From NCBI RefSeq assembly GCF_038443385.1, contig NZ_CP151726.1, positions 682,001 to 746,000 on the forward strand: a stretch of 64,000 bases of DNA. The letters are read 5' to 3'. The notes beneath the pieces are model-generated. The model worked only from the letters and a program-made list of their open reading frames with translations, made no database searches and was not told where the DNA came from. This document shows, piece by piece, positions 49,684 through 58,912 of the stretch (positions within the stretch are counted from its first letter, which is position 1; each line of letters opens with the position of its first letter). Position numbers and translations under genes: made by a program. Source of the stretch: Stieleria varia (GTDB lineage Bacteria; Planctomycetota; Planctomycetia; Pirellulales; Pirellulaceae).

Positions 49684-50196
49684 GACACCATTCCCAGGTT
49701 TGGTAGAGGTCAAAAGAATCAGTTGATCATGATTCTGGAATGATCGCGATGCTATGGCAATGGACATTCTGTCTTGCTGCCCCACTCGGAAAATTGAACG
49801 GTATTGCGGTTAAACGCAATCGCCGCAACCGGCGACTTCACTGAACGGTATTGGGATCAAACAGCACTGCACAGTGTTTCTGTCAAACCTTGGCATCGAG
49901 TGGGACGTCTGCTGTGCGCTGCGGCTATTTAGGAAACCTCCTCCTTAAGCTAAGCGACGGTGAAACGAAGAGGGGGAGCCGGCGCGAATGAAAAGGCGGT
50001 AAGGGCAGCCGCGCCGTACATCACACGCCAGCTCCCCTTGTTCGCTCCGTCATCAACGGATTTCAGAAGGCAGTTCTTGGCACAACTATCATCGTCGCCG
50101 CTTTGTCGCAGGTCCGCCAAAATCGCACAATACACGGTCGTGAGGCCTACATCATTTGACACGGGTTACAAACGATCAGTGTTCTGAGGGAAAACC
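49684..50196. other. Intergenic region, no supported gene
   Basis: This 513-base gap upstream of the DUF1223 gene and downstream of kdgK holds no frame with recognisable protein features. A minus-strand frame at 49950-50162 ends in an Ala/Pro/Phe-rich stretch ('AAALTAFSFAPAPPLRF') that resembles a translated dispersed repeat rather than a gene. No terminator was identified. Confidence 0.4.
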
Positions 50197-51285
50197 CTAT
50201 CGGACGACTCGACCCGATCCCCGGCCGGCGACCAATGCCTCCACTTCGCTACGACTGACGAAGTTGGTGTCGCCGACGATGCTGTGGGCGAGACACGACG
50301 CGGCGACGGCAAAATCCAAGGCGTCGCGGTGGGTTGCACCATCGATACTGGTCAATGCAAAGATCAGCGCGGCCGCAAATGCGTCCCCGCCTCCGACTCG
50401 ATCCACAATGTTACGTATCTCATAAGGCTGGTACTGGCCGTCGACGGTCGGCGCAAAACACACCGTATCGTCATTGACGTCGTACAACATGGCGCCCCAG
50501 TCGTTGTGTGACGCACTGACACTATTGCGCAGCGTCGTGGCAACCAAACGCAGCTGGGGAAACTCATCGACCACACGCCGAGCGACATCGGGGTAGCGTT
50601 GTTCATTCAGTTGCCCGGAGTGAACGTCCGTCGACTCGGCTCGAATATCCAACACATCGCCGCAGTCTTCCTCGTTGGCGATCAAGACATCCACGTGCGG
50701 TAAGATCTGCCGCATCACTTCGCCCGCTAATTCACGCGGAGTCGCATCGGAGCCCCATTGCCACAGCTTGCCGCGAAAGTTGAGGTCGCAGGAGACCGTC
50801 AGCCCAAGTTTCTTTGCCGTTCGGACCGCGTCCAGCGTTGCATCGGCCGCCACTTGCGACAACGCCGGCGTGATGCCTGTGACATGAAACCAGTCGGCAC
50901 CGTCAAAGATCGCCGGCCAATCGTAAACACTCGGCTCGGTCAGGCTGATCGCCGACTGATCACGATCGTAGAGGACGCGGCTGGGACGCTGATTGGCTCC
51001 GGTCTCTAAAAAATAGAGTCCCAATCGACCATAGTCGGTGCGGATCACATGCGATGCGATTCCGAGCGATTGCAGTGATGCGATGCACGCGTCGGTCAGA
51101 TCGTTGTCCGGCAACGCGGTGACAAAGACGGCATCCCCGCCGAACCTCGCCAGCGAAGCCGCCACATTGGCTTCCGCGCCGGCAAAGGTCACGTTGAGTG
51201 TTCCCGGCATTGCTTGAGTAAGCCGCAGAAAACCGGGAGGCGTCAGTCGGCCCATGATTTCGCCGAATGTCACGATACGCTTCAT
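50197..51285 (-). CDS. kdgK: 2-dehydro-3-deoxygluconokinase (PfkB family)
   Basis: The ATG at 51285 ('MKRIVTFGEIMGRLTPPGF') overlaps the stop of the upstream aldolase gene (ATGA), which fixes this start. The 362-residue product shows the PfkB features: 'VTFAGAEANVAASLARFGG', the Asn/Asp-rich 'SCDLNFRGKLWQWG', 'DVLIANEEDCGDVLD', and the C-terminal signature 'DRVGGGDAFAAALIFAL' with the catalytic Asp. It phosphorylates KDG to KDPG in the cytoplasm. The neighbouring KDPG aldolase supports the specific assignment over other sugar kinases. Together they convert KDG, for example from uronates, to pyruvate and glyceraldehyde 3-phosphate. Confidence 0.9.
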   Translation of the reverse strand: MKRIVTFGEIMGRLTPPGFLRLTQAMPGTLNVTFAGAEANVAASLARFGGDAVFVTALPDNDLTDACIASLQSLGIASHVIRTDYGRLGLYFLETGANQRPSRVLYDRDQSAISLTEPSVYDWPAIFDGADWFHVTGITPALSQVAADATLDAVRTAKKLGLTVSCDLNFRGKLWQWGSDATPRELAGEVMRQILPHVDVLIANEEDCGDVLDIRAESTDVHSGQLNEQRYPDVARRVVDEFPQLRLVATTLRNSVSASHNDWGAMLYDVNDDTVCFAPTVDGQYQPYEIRNIVDRVGGGDAFAAALIFALTSIDGATHRDALDFAVAASCLAHSIVGDTNFVSRSEVEALVAGRGSGRVVR

Positions 51286-51959
51286 TTCGTTTTCTTTTCT
51301 CGGTGGGGCGTTTCCAAGACAATCCGTTTTGCTTCGGTCGCCCGATCGATGACCAACGACCAGTCTTTGTCTTGGATCTGTTTTCGCGGCGCGATCCATG
51401 AACCGCCGACAGCCAAGACTGCAGGGTCGTGCAAGTACTCGGCAAGACAATGTGCTTTGATTCCGCCCAGCGGAATGTACTGCAAACCCAAGTGCGCGTA
51501 GGGCGCCGCCACGCTGCGCAGGTAGTCGATCCCACCGCTTGCTTCGGCGGGAAAGAATTTCAATTCCCGACAACCGAGTTGGACGGCGGATTCGATCTCC
51601 GAGGGTGTGACCACACCGGGCGCGAAAGGCAACCCGCAATCTTGAGCCGCCTGGACGACATTGGCATTCAAACCCGGGGCGACGCCAAACGCCGCGCCTG
51701 CTTGGCTTACTTCGCGTACCTGGTCGGCCGTCAGGATCGTGCCCACGCCGGCAAGCATCTCGGGCACCTCGTCTTTGACTCGCCGAAGCGCATCGATCGC
51801 CTTGGGCGTCCGCAACGTCAACTCGATCACATCGATTTTGCAAGCCAACAGTGCCTTGGACAACGGCACCACATCAGCGGGCTCGTCCACCACGACCACG
51901 GCGATCACGCCGCACCGTCGGATGCGGTCGAGTGACTCCTCAGAAAACTGCGACTTCAT
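51282..51959 (-). CDS. eda: KDPG/KHG aldolase
   Basis: The ATG at 51959 gives 225 residues, the normal size. Hallmarks are 'CKIDVIELTLRTPKAID' (catalytic Glu), 'MLAGVGTILTADQVREV', 'FAPGVVTPSEIESAVQLG' and 'ELKFFPAEASGGIDYL', in which the Lys forms the Schiff base. It cleaves 2-keto-3-deoxy-6-phosphogluconate. It overlaps kdgK by four bases and forms a two-gene operon with it. No edd gene was seen, so uronate catabolism rather than a full Entner-Doudoroff path is suggested. Confidence 0.94.
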   Translation of the reverse strand: MKSQFSEESLDRIRRCGVIAVVVVDEPADVVPLSKALLACKIDVIELTLRTPKAIDALRRVKDEVPEMLAGVGTILTADQVREVSQAGAAFGVAPGLNANVVQAAQDCGLPFAPGVVTPSEIESAVQLGCRELKFFPAEASGGIDYLRSVAAPYAHLGLQYIPLGGIKAHCLAEYLHDPAVLAVGGSWIAPRKQIQDKDWSLVIDRATEAKRIVLETPHREKKTK

Positions 51960-52175
51960 GATTGTCCCCAAGGGCTGGCAGCAGTTGATACGATACGACA
52001 AGCCGCATTGTACGCACTATTGGCCGATGCGGCTAACGGGCAACTAAGGGGCCACGGGGCTTCCCATCGCGTGATCGGCTTCCTGTATACTGACTGCGTC
52101 TCAGCCGAACACGAACCTGGATCCCGAGGTGTTAGTGAGCTGATGACTGCACATGAAACATGCTTTGACAACCGG

Positions 52176-52185
52176 AAAGGAGAGG
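52176..52185 (+). promoter_or_regulatory. Strong ribosome binding site of hppA
   Basis: AAAGGAGAGG lies four bases before the ATG at 52190 and fixes that start. It is one of the few near-consensus Shine-Dalgarno sequences in the window. Confidence 0.85.
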
Positions 52186-52189
52186 CATC

Positions 52190-54637
52190 ATGGCAATCGC
52201 GATTTGGGCATTGGCGATGGGCGCGTCGGTGACGGCGCTGGTTTGGGCATACCGGTTCTATCAACAAATGTTGCGTGCCGACGAAGGCAACCAGGAGATG
52301 CGAGACATCGCCGCGAGCGTCCGCAAGGGTGCCGGTGCCTATCTCAAGCAACAAAACAAATGGGTGGCGATCGTTTTTGTTGCGGTCGCTCTGCTGTTGG
52401 CCGGGATGTCATTCGGGCTCAAGGTTCAGAGCGGGTTTGTTCCCGTTGCCTTTTTAGTCGGCGGTTTCTTTAGCGGGCTGTGTGGCTGGTTCGGCATGAA
52501 AACAGCCACCATGGCGAGTAATCGTACGGCCGCTGCGGCACAACATAGCTTGAACGATGGACTGCAAGTCGCCTTCCGCAGCGGTGCCGTGATGGGTCTG
52601 ACCGTGGTGGGAATGGGGCTGAGTTACGTTTGCCTCTGGTTCGGCTTTCTGTACTGGGTGATGCCGCAGTTCGGCGAACAGTACGTCTTCACCTTGCCAC
52701 AGATCTCAGTCGTGATGCTCTCATTTGGAATGGGGGCCAGCGCGCAAGCCCTGTTCGCCCGCGTCGGTGGCGGGATCTTTACCAAGGCCGCGGACGTCGG
52801 TGCGGACCTCGTCGGCAAAGTCGAACAGAGCCTTGCAGAAGACTCCCCAAGAAATCCCGCAACGATCGCGGACAACGTGGGCGACAACGTGGGTGACGTC
52901 GCCGGCATGGGCGCCGACCTCTACGAATCCTATTGCGGCTCCATCCTCGCTGCCGCCGCACTCGGCGTGGCTGCCTTTAGCTCGTCGGAACTGCTCCCCG
53001 AGGGTGTCGACCAAACGAGCGCTCAACTGGCGGCGTTCATGCTGCCGATCGCGATCTCCGCCGTGGGCATCTTGTTATCCATCGTCGGCATCCACATGGT
53101 CAAAACCGGCGAACAACTTTCGCAACTCGCCTTGCTGCACGCATTGGCCAAAGGCATCAACTTGGCTGCATGGATGGTCAGTGTTGCTGCGGTCGGCTTG
53201 ACGATCCTGTTGATGCCGGCCACGCCGGGCACCATGTTGCTGGGTTTCATTCCGGGAATCGCGATCAGTATCGTGATCGGTTTGGCGGCCGGTTGGGGAA
53301 TCGGTAAGTGGACCGAGTACGTCACCAGCGATGAGTTTTCACCGACGCAGAGATTGGCCAAGCAAGCCGAGACGGGACCTGCAACGATCATCATCGGCGG
53401 AGTCGCCGACGGCATGATGAGTACTTGGGTGCCGGTCTGCATCGTCTGTGCCGCCATGTTGGGGTCGTTCGCCTTTGCCTCCGGCGGCAACTTTGATGAC
53501 GCCAGTTATTTTGCCCTCGGCCTGTATGGTGTGGGCATCGCCGCAGTGGGAATGTTGAGTACGCTTGGAATCACGTTGGCCACCGACGCGTACGGCCCCA
53601 TCGCAGACAATGCGGGCGGCAACGCGGAGATGGCGGGATTGCCCGAGGAAGTCCGCAAGCGCACCGATGCCCTGGATAGCTTGGGCAACACCACGGCGGC
53701 GACCGGCAAAGGTTTCGCGATCGGCTCCGCGGCGCTGACCGCGTTGGCGTTGTTGGCCGCCTATGTCGAAGGCGTCCGCGACGGGTTTGACCGCTGGGGC
53801 AACGAGTTTGCACAAACCGTCAGCGTGGACGGCGACTACAAACTATCCAACAACCTACTGGTGACTTGCACAGGCGACACAGGAAACGTGTTCTTTGTGC
53901 AAGACCTATCCGACGAAACCAAAGCCCAATGGCGAGATGCGGTCCAAGGAGACATCGTCCCGGCGGGAATGTTCGATGTGGGTGCAGAGACGTTGTCACC
54001 TGGATTGACTTCGGTCGCCAGGGCGGACTTACGAGATTACTTGCGGTACTACGACGTCACGTTGATGAATCCGCGAGTGCTGGTGGGGTTGTTCTTGGGT
54101 GCGATGAGCACGTTTCTGTTCTGTGCGATGACGATGAAATCCGTGGGGCGTGCGGCTCAGGGCATGGTGATCGAAGTCCGCCGTCAGTTCCAAGAGAACC
54201 CAGGTATTTTGGACGGCAGTGTTACGCCGGACTATGAGACTCCGATTTCAATCAGCACCAAAGCCGCACAGATCGAGATGATCCTGCCCAGTTTGCTGGG
54301 GCTGTGCATGCCGATCGCCGTGGGATTGTTGCTCGGCGTCGGTGGTGTACTGGGCTTGCTGACGGGTTGCCTGACCAGCGGTTTTTGCTTGGCCGTGTTC
54401 ATGGCCAACAGCGGCGGCGCTTGGGACAACGCCAAGAAGTACATCGAAGCGGGAAACTTGGGTGGCAAGGGCAGCGATGCACACAAAGCAGCCGTCGTTG
54501 GCGATACCGTGGGTGATCCCTTCAAAGACACCAGCGGGCCGAGTTTGAACATCTTGATCAAACTGATGAGCATGGTCAGCGTCGTCGTCGCCGGCCTGAT
54601 CGTTCGATATTCCCTGGTCGCATTGGGATTGTTTTGA
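52190..54637 (+). CDS. hppA: Membrane-bound (K+-stimulated) ion-translocating pyrophosphatase
   Basis: The 815-residue product is a polytopic membrane protein with the M-PPase signatures '[20 protein letters not shown]', '[20 protein letters not shown]', '[18 protein letters not shown]' and '[13 protein letters not shown]'. It couples PPi hydrolysis to pumping of protons or sodium across the membrane. The segment '[19 protein letters not shown]' has Ala and Gly where K+-independent enzymes have Lys and Thr, so a K+-dependent type is inferred. The protein is about 80-100 residues longer than typical because of an extra hydrophilic loop at about residues 530-625. A good ribosome site precedes the ATG at 52190. 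Confidence 0.93.
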   Translation: MAIAIWALAMGASVTALVWAYRFYQQMLRADEGNQEMRDIAASVRKGAGAYLKQQNKWVAIVFVAVALLLAGMSFGLKVQSGFVPVAFLVGGFFSGLCGWFGMKTATMASNRTAAAAQHSLNDGLQVAFRSGAVMGLTVVGMGLSYVCLWFGFLYWVMPQFGEQYVFTLPQISVVMLSFGMGASAQALFARVGGGIFTKAADVGADLVGKVEQSLAEDSPRNPATIADNVGDNVGDVAGMGADLYESYCGSILAAAALGVAAFSSSELLPEGVDQTSAQLAAFMLPIAISAVGILLSIVGIHMVKTGEQLSQLALLHALAKGINLAAWMVSVAAVGLTILLMPATPGTMLLGFIPGIAISIVIGLAAGWGIGKWTEYVTSDEFSPTQRLAKQAETGPATIIIGGVADGMMSTWVPVCIVCAAMLGSFAFASGGNFDDASYFALGLYGVGIAAVGMLSTLGITLATDAYGPIADNAGGNAEMAGLPEEVRKRTDALDSLGNTTAATGKGFAIGSAALTALALLAAYVEGVRDGFDRWGNEFAQTVSVDGDYKLSNNLLVTCTGDTGNVFFVQDLSDETKAQWRDAVQGDIVPAGMFDVGAETLSPGLTSVARADLRDYLRYYDVTLMNPRVLVGLFLGAMSTFLFCAMTMKSVGRAAQGMVIEVRRQFQENPGILDGSVTPDYETPISISTKAAQIEMILPSLLGLCMPIAVGLLLGVGGVLGLLTGCLTSGFCLAVFMANSGGAWDNAKKYIEAGNLGGKGSDAHKAAVVGDTVGDPFKDTSGPSLNILIKLMSMVSVVVAGLIVRYSLVALGLF

Positions 54638-55140
54638 GCAGCCAAGACATCGGCGAGGACGCAGACAAAGTTTCTTGCCGAGGACGATAGAGACCTCGCA
54701 CCTGCTTCGAGATACCCAGACAGGTCTCTTCGTCTGAAAGCCGCGGAGGCGGCGGAAGCGTAAAGCCTGGGACGCCAGTCCCAGGTCACATTTGGCAACG
54801 GTCCCAGCCAAGCCGCGAAGGCGGCGACAGATTGTGTGGGATGCCGTGCCGTTTCTGTCGCCGCTTCGCGGCTTGTCGGACGCGGTCATGTGGCATCCCG
54901 TGGGGCTGACGCCCCATGCTTTATGCTGCCGTCGCATCCGCGACTATGCACTCGTGCCCCAATGAACTTTCACTCGGTTGTGTTTTGTTCTGCTATGTTC
55001 CGCGTTGCAGCGAAATAAAATACTTCACAACGTTGCCCTGGGCTTTATGTCATGTCCTTTCGGGACGGAATTCATAACGCCCCTTTGGGACGGAATTTGT
55101 CCCGGTTCCCGGCAAGAGGGGGCGGGCACTTACTTTCTAC
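54638..55140. repeat. Repeat-rich intergenic region after hppA
   Basis: The arms 54809-54831 and 54854-54875 are complementary apart from one deleted base. A TATGCTG(C/T)CGTCGCATCCGC word at 54922-54945 recurs at 63296-63319. GTCCTTTCGGGAC-type short palindromes lie near 55058-55120. The region separates the convergent hppA and methyltransferase genes and holds no supported gene. Confidence 0.7.
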
Positions 55141-56085
55141 TTAGGGTTTCCAGCGGCGGTAGAACTGTTTGTTTTGGAGTGAGTACTCTTTGCGTTGGCG
55201 TTGTCCATTGAGGGCTTGCTCGAGACGTTGCGGTAGTCGTCGCTCGAGGGCTCGTTTGGTGTTGCCCAGCACGCGGCGGATTTTGCCAAACGCTGTCTTG
55301 GGACGCTCGGGTATCTGCGTTGTTGTGCCGCTGTTCTCGGGCGAGTCTGTCGATTCGTCCCAGCGTGTTTGGTAGTCACTTTGTTGCGGCATCGATTGAA
55401 AGATCGGCACATCGGCAACTCGTTTGGCTAGTGCCATGACCAAGATCGGATGGTGTGATACCAAACCGACCCGTTGCTTGATCGCATCCGGATCGATGAC
55501 TTCGTAGGCAATTTGCGACGACGACAACTCGGCACCGGGATACGGATGCTCCACCACCAGCATCTTCAAGATTTGGAATCCGTTGGCGGCGTTGAAAACG
55601 CGATAAAGCAGTTCAGGCGAAAACTGATAGAAACCATGCCCGCAGTGATTGTTGGCGTTGGTGGATAGAACAACACAGCCGCCCACTCGAACCATCCGCA
55701 TGTAGTTTGCCAATGCGACCGGGACGTTGAAGAGGTGTTCCAGTGTGCCACCGTCGATCACGGCATCGAAACGTTGGTCCAAGTCCGGCCCGATGGGCTG
55801 GTTCATGTCGTGCAGCAGCGTGGCTTGTTCGAAGTCGGAATAGTCGATCGATTCGATGGAGGAACACCCGAGCGATTCTTTGAGGAAGGGCTCGTTGAAT
55901 TCTCCCCACGGTGGGTCGACACCGCCAGCGGCGAGCGGCGACTGCGGGTACTCGGTCGCCAGTTCTCGCACGTCGTCCGGCCGCAGGTAGATCTGTTGTC
56001 GACCGATGGTGGCGACCGACTGGAACGAACACCCCTGTTGTTGAGCGTAGAGTAGCAGTCGAAAGCTGGATTGAATGAGCCCCAT
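55141..56085 (-). CDS. Class I SAM-dependent methyltransferase-like protein
   Basis: The 314-residue product has a methyltransferase-11/23-like core at about residues 95-190: 'FDAVIDGGTLEHLFNVPVAL', then 'YMRMVRVGGCVVLSTNANNH' and 'HGFYQFSPELLYRVFNAANG'. The usual glycine-rich SAM motif I is weak or absent in the N-terminal third, which instead has 'SIESIDYSDFEQATLLHDMN'. The C-terminal 80 residues are basic and helical. It starts three bases after the acyltransferase stop and is the last gene of the minus-strand run. It may modify a surface glycan or lipid together with the acyltransferase; that is inference. Confidence 0.75.
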   Translation of the reverse strand: MGLIQSSFRLLLYAQQQGCSFQSVATIGRQQIYLRPDDVRELATEYPQSPLAAGGVDPPWGEFNEPFLKESLGCSSIESIDYSDFEQATLLHDMNQPIGPDLDQRFDAVIDGGTLEHLFNVPVALANYMRMVRVGGCVVLSTNANNHCGHGFYQFSPELLYRVFNAANGFQILKMLVVEHPYPGAELSSSQIAYEVIDPDAIKQRVGLVSHHPILVMALAKRVADVPIFQSMPQQSDYQTRWDESTDSPENSGTTTQIPERPKTAFGKIRRVLGNTKRALERRLPQRLEQALNGQRQRKEYSLQNKQFYRRWKP

Positions 56086-56088
56086 GGG

Positions 56089-57480
56089 TTATGCCGCGCG
56101 GCGTGTTTCGCGGCTGGGCTCCGCGACGGCTGGGATGTCCACGGTGTCGGGACTTGCTTCGCTCGGTCGCGACGCCGGTGCAGCATCCGCCGGTGCAGCA
56201 TCCGCTGGTGCCAGGCCGAGCCAGTGCCCCAGTGCCGAGCGACGAATGAGTCCCTCGTAGGTCACCAGGCATACCGCGCTGACAACGACGAATGCGATCG
56301 CGGCTTTGATCATCGGCGAAGCGCCGGGCAACAACCATTTTAGGTCGATGTGGACCAGACCGAGCAGCGGGTGGTGGACCAAGTAGATCCAGAACGAAGC
56401 GCCCGCGAGGTATTTGGTTCGTTTGGACACGCGATCACCCATCAACACGGCGATGCTCATCACCGCCATCGTCGCCACCCAGGCGCCTGATGCGGTCAAG
56501 ATCGCCAGGACGTAATGAGCCGCTTGATAACTCTTGGTTTCACTCGGTGGCAGGCTCAAGTGCCAGCGTCCCAAGATGACGGAGGTGGCCATCAACAGCA
56601 CGGCGACGGGAATCAGTCGACGCGCATGGTGCGCCAGATCGGAAAGCTCAAAATCGCGAGCGCCCAATCGGACACCGCCGAGAAAGAAACATCCGCTGTA
56701 GATCCACTTGCTCGGCACCGGCAGAAATGCGTGCTGAAATCCCCAGACGACTTCTGGGCGAACGATCAGGACGGCGGCGGCCAGTCCGATCAGCAGCAGT
56801 GGCACGACGATCGGACGAGCCATCAATGTGTCCAATATGCGTCGAGCCGTTTGATAGTGACCGACCGCCCAATCACCCAAGGCGACCACGACGATATACA
56901 GAAACAAATAGGGCAAGAACCACAGGTGGCTGAGTCCCCAAAGATTTCTCCCCAGTTCGCCATCGACCTTGAGGCTCTTGAGTTTCACAGCCGGAACGAG
57001 TCCTTCGGAGACGAAGCCGAGGACCCAGATGAAGGGCTCAATGGGCAATATCACGAGCATCGCAAAGGCCAACGGGACCAGCAGTCGTCGAGCACGATTG
57101 CGGACCAACAACCCGGGTCCGCCTCGGCGCAAGGATCGCCAAACCAGGAAGCCGGCAACGAACAAGAACACCGGCATCACGATGACTTCGATACCCCAGA
57201 ACAGGCAGTCGATGCAAAAATCGGTCGCATCGGTGATCGGCCAAACCAATCCGGGCATCGGATTTTGCAAGTACGGCACACACACGTGCAGGAGAACCAC
57301 TCCCAAGGCCGCCCAAGCGCGGATTGCCTCCAAGCCGGGCAATTTGGCGGGCCTGGGGGGCTGGGAAACCGCATCGCCAAAGATTTGGCCGGCAATGACG
57401 GTCCCATTTCCGTGATCGCCGCGTGAGGGCTCACCGGAACCGTGAGGGTTCGGCTGTGGGTGCAGGGGAATCGTGTCCAT
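56089..57480 (-). CDS. Acyltransferase family 3 membrane protein
   Basis: The 463-residue product has about ten membrane segments in the acyltransferase-3 pattern. It opens with 'LPGLEAIRAWAALGVVLLHV' (conserved early His), then 'MPVFLFVAGFLVWRSLRRG', 'RNRARRLLVPLAFAMLVILP' and the late 'YLAGASFWIYLVHHPLLGL' with the second His pair. Members transfer acetyl or other acyl groups to sugars or peptidoglycan across the membrane. The last 50 residues are Ala/Pro/Glu-rich. It sits between the flavin reductase-like and methyltransferase genes. Confidence 0.9.
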   Translation of the reverse strand: MDTIPLHPQPNPHGSGEPSRGDHGNGTVIAGQIFGDAVSQPPRPAKLPGLEAIRAWAALGVVLLHVCVPYLQNPMPGLVWPITDATDFCIDCLFWGIEVIVMPVFLFVAGFLVWRSLRRGGPGLLVRNRARRLLVPLAFAMLVILPIEPFIWVLGFVSEGLVPAVKLKSLKVDGELGRNLWGLSHLWFLPYLFLYIVVVALGDWAVGHYQTARRILDTLMARPIVVPLLLIGLAAAVLIVRPEVVWGFQHAFLPVPSKWIYSGCFFLGGVRLGARDFELSDLAHHARRLIPVAVLLMATSVILGRWHLSLPPSETKSYQAAHYVLAILTASGAWVATMAVMSIAVLMGDRVSKRTKYLAGASFWIYLVHHPLLGLVHIDLKWLLPGASPMIKAAIAFVVVSAVCLVTYEGLIRRSALGHWLGLAPADAAPADAAPASRPSEASPDTVDIPAVAEPSRETRRAA

Positions 57481-57522
57481 GATCGCGGATTACCAAATCC
57501 GGACTCAGGACGGAAAGACCGA

Positions 57523-58110
57523 TCAATCCAAAGAAAACGCGTCGGATTCGGCCACGTAGAGTGAACGTCCGCTTCGCGCGATCGTGTTGATCACCATTTT
57601 TCCGTCTTGCACGATCTCATCATCGACGTGAAACCCAACGATCCGGCCGACCACCATGTTGGCGCCGCCAGGACCGGCGGCCAACTGGATGACTTGATGC
57701 AGTCGACATTCCATCGCGGCCACGCACTGGGCAACGCGCGGCGGTTTGACGATCAGGCTATCGGCTTTATCGACCCCGGTCAGTTCAAACTCGTCCACAT
57801 CCGGCGAGACGTCTGCCGCGGACAAGTGCATCGCGCGGGCGACAGTTTGCGTGACGATGTTGACGACGAATTCACCCGAGCGCTGAATGTTTGCCAACGT
57901 GTCTTTGGGGGAACCGTCACCACGATTGGCGGGACAGAACACGAGCGTGGGTGGACGAACGCCGACGCCGGTGAAGAAACTGAAGGGCGCCAAGTTGGCA
58001 ACACCGTCGGTCGACAGGGTGGATACCCAAGCGATCGGCCGAGGCGTGATCATCGAAACCATGGACTGGTAGATTTCGCTGCCGGACAGGTCGTTCAGAT
58101 CAAGTTGCAT
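57523..58110 (-). CDS. Flavin reductase-like domain protein (FMN-binding)
   Basis: The 195-residue product matches the flavin-reductase-like/DIM6-NTAB family: 'SMITPRPIAWVSTLSTDGV', 'NLAPFSFFTGVGVRPPTLVF', 'KDTLANIQRSGEFVVNIV' and 'FELTGVDKADSLIVKPPRVA'. Proteins of this type bind FMN and act as reductase components or FMN-dependent oxidoreductases; the partner is unknown. It starts seven bases after the inositol-phosphatase-like gene and 42 bases before the acyltransferase start. Confidence 0.9.
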   Translation of the reverse strand: MQLDLNDLSGSEIYQSMVSMITPRPIAWVSTLSTDGVANLAPFSFFTGVGVRPPTLVFCPANRGDGSPKDTLANIQRSGEFVVNIVTQTVARAMHLSAADVSPDVDEFELTGVDKADSLIVKPPRVAQCVAAMECRLHQVIQLAAGPGGANMVVGRIVGFHVDDEIVQDGKMVINTIARSGRSLYVAESDAFSLD

Positions 58111-58117
58111 GGCGGGG

Positions 58118-58912
58118 TTATTTCAGTAGACCGATCAAATCACGGTGCAGCTCGTCACTGGCGGCGACGCAAAAGCGGGGTTGCCAATCATCCAGCGGTG
58201 AGCCGTCATAGGCCGTCAATACCGCGCCCGCTTCTCTCGCGATCACGGTCCCACCGGCGGAATCCCACGCCGAAACATTCGTCGCCCAGTAGCCATCCAA
58301 GCGACCCGCAGCGACATAGCACATGTTCAATGCACAAGATCCCAGTCGACGGATGGAGCGGCACTTTTCCAACACACGCACAAACCGGTCGACTTCATCG
58401 GAATCGGATTTGACACCGGCTGGAAAGCTGCACGCCAGCAGGCTGTCGGACAAGTCACGACACCCACTCACTTGGAGCGTTTCGCCGTTGACATGCGCGC
58501 CACCGCCATCGATCGCCGTGAACATTTCGTCGACGACGGGATCGTACACAACGCCCAGTTTCATTCGTCCGGCGACATACAAGCCGATGGAAACGGCAAA
58601 GCTTTGCAATCGATGAACGTAGTTGACCGTTCCGTCCAGCGGATCGACGACCCAGCACGGCGGCGCGTCGCTGCGTCCGTCGCGGACTGCGGCGAGTGGT
58701 TCGGTCTCGCCTTCTTCTTCGCCCACAAAGGCGTAGTCGGGAAAAGCCTCGATCAGCAGATCACGGATGGCTTTCTGCGACGCCAAGTCCGCGTCGGTGA
58801 CAAGATCCTTGGGCGCTTTTTCCTGGACGATGCGGGTGCCACGTCGGGCCATCAGCTCCTTGGCTCCCGCGCGGGCGGCTGCGACGGCGATATCCAAATG
58901 TTGTTCGTTCAA
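58118..58912 (-). CDS. Inositol monophosphatase family protein
   Basis: The 264-residue product has the metal-dependent phosphatase signatures: 'FVGEEEGETEPL' (Glu ligand), 'CWVVDPLDGTVNYVHRLQSF' (Asp ligands) and 'ATNVSAWDSAGGTVIAREAG' (Asp ligand; WDSAGG where most have WDxAAG). It hydrolyses inositol phosphates or related sugar or nucleotide phosphates in the cytoplasm. SuhB- and CysQ-like roles cannot be separated by sequence alone. Its ATG overlaps the stop of the upstream kinase gene by four bases. Confidence 0.92.
   Translation of the reverse strand: MNEQHLDIAVAAARAGAKELMARRGTRIVQEKAPKDLVTDADLASQKAIRDLLIEAFPDYAFVGEEEGETEPLAAVRDGRSDAPPCWVVDPLDGTVNYVHRLQSFAVSIGLYVAGRMKLGVVYDPVVDEMFTAIDGGGAHVNGETLQVSGCRDLSDSLLACSFPAGVKSDSDEVDRFVRVLEKCRSIRRLGSCALNMCYVAAGRLDGYWATNVSAWDSAGGTVIAREAGAVLTAYDGSPLDDWQPRFCVAASDELHRDLIGLLK

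Noticed and set aside
49950..50162. 70-codon minus-strand frame ending Ala/Pro/Phe-rich
   Set aside because: Looks like translation of a dispersed repeat; no start signal or family.
56515..57426. 303-codon plus-strand frame antisense to the acyltransferase
   Set aside because: Shadow frame with scattered His/Gln and no domain.
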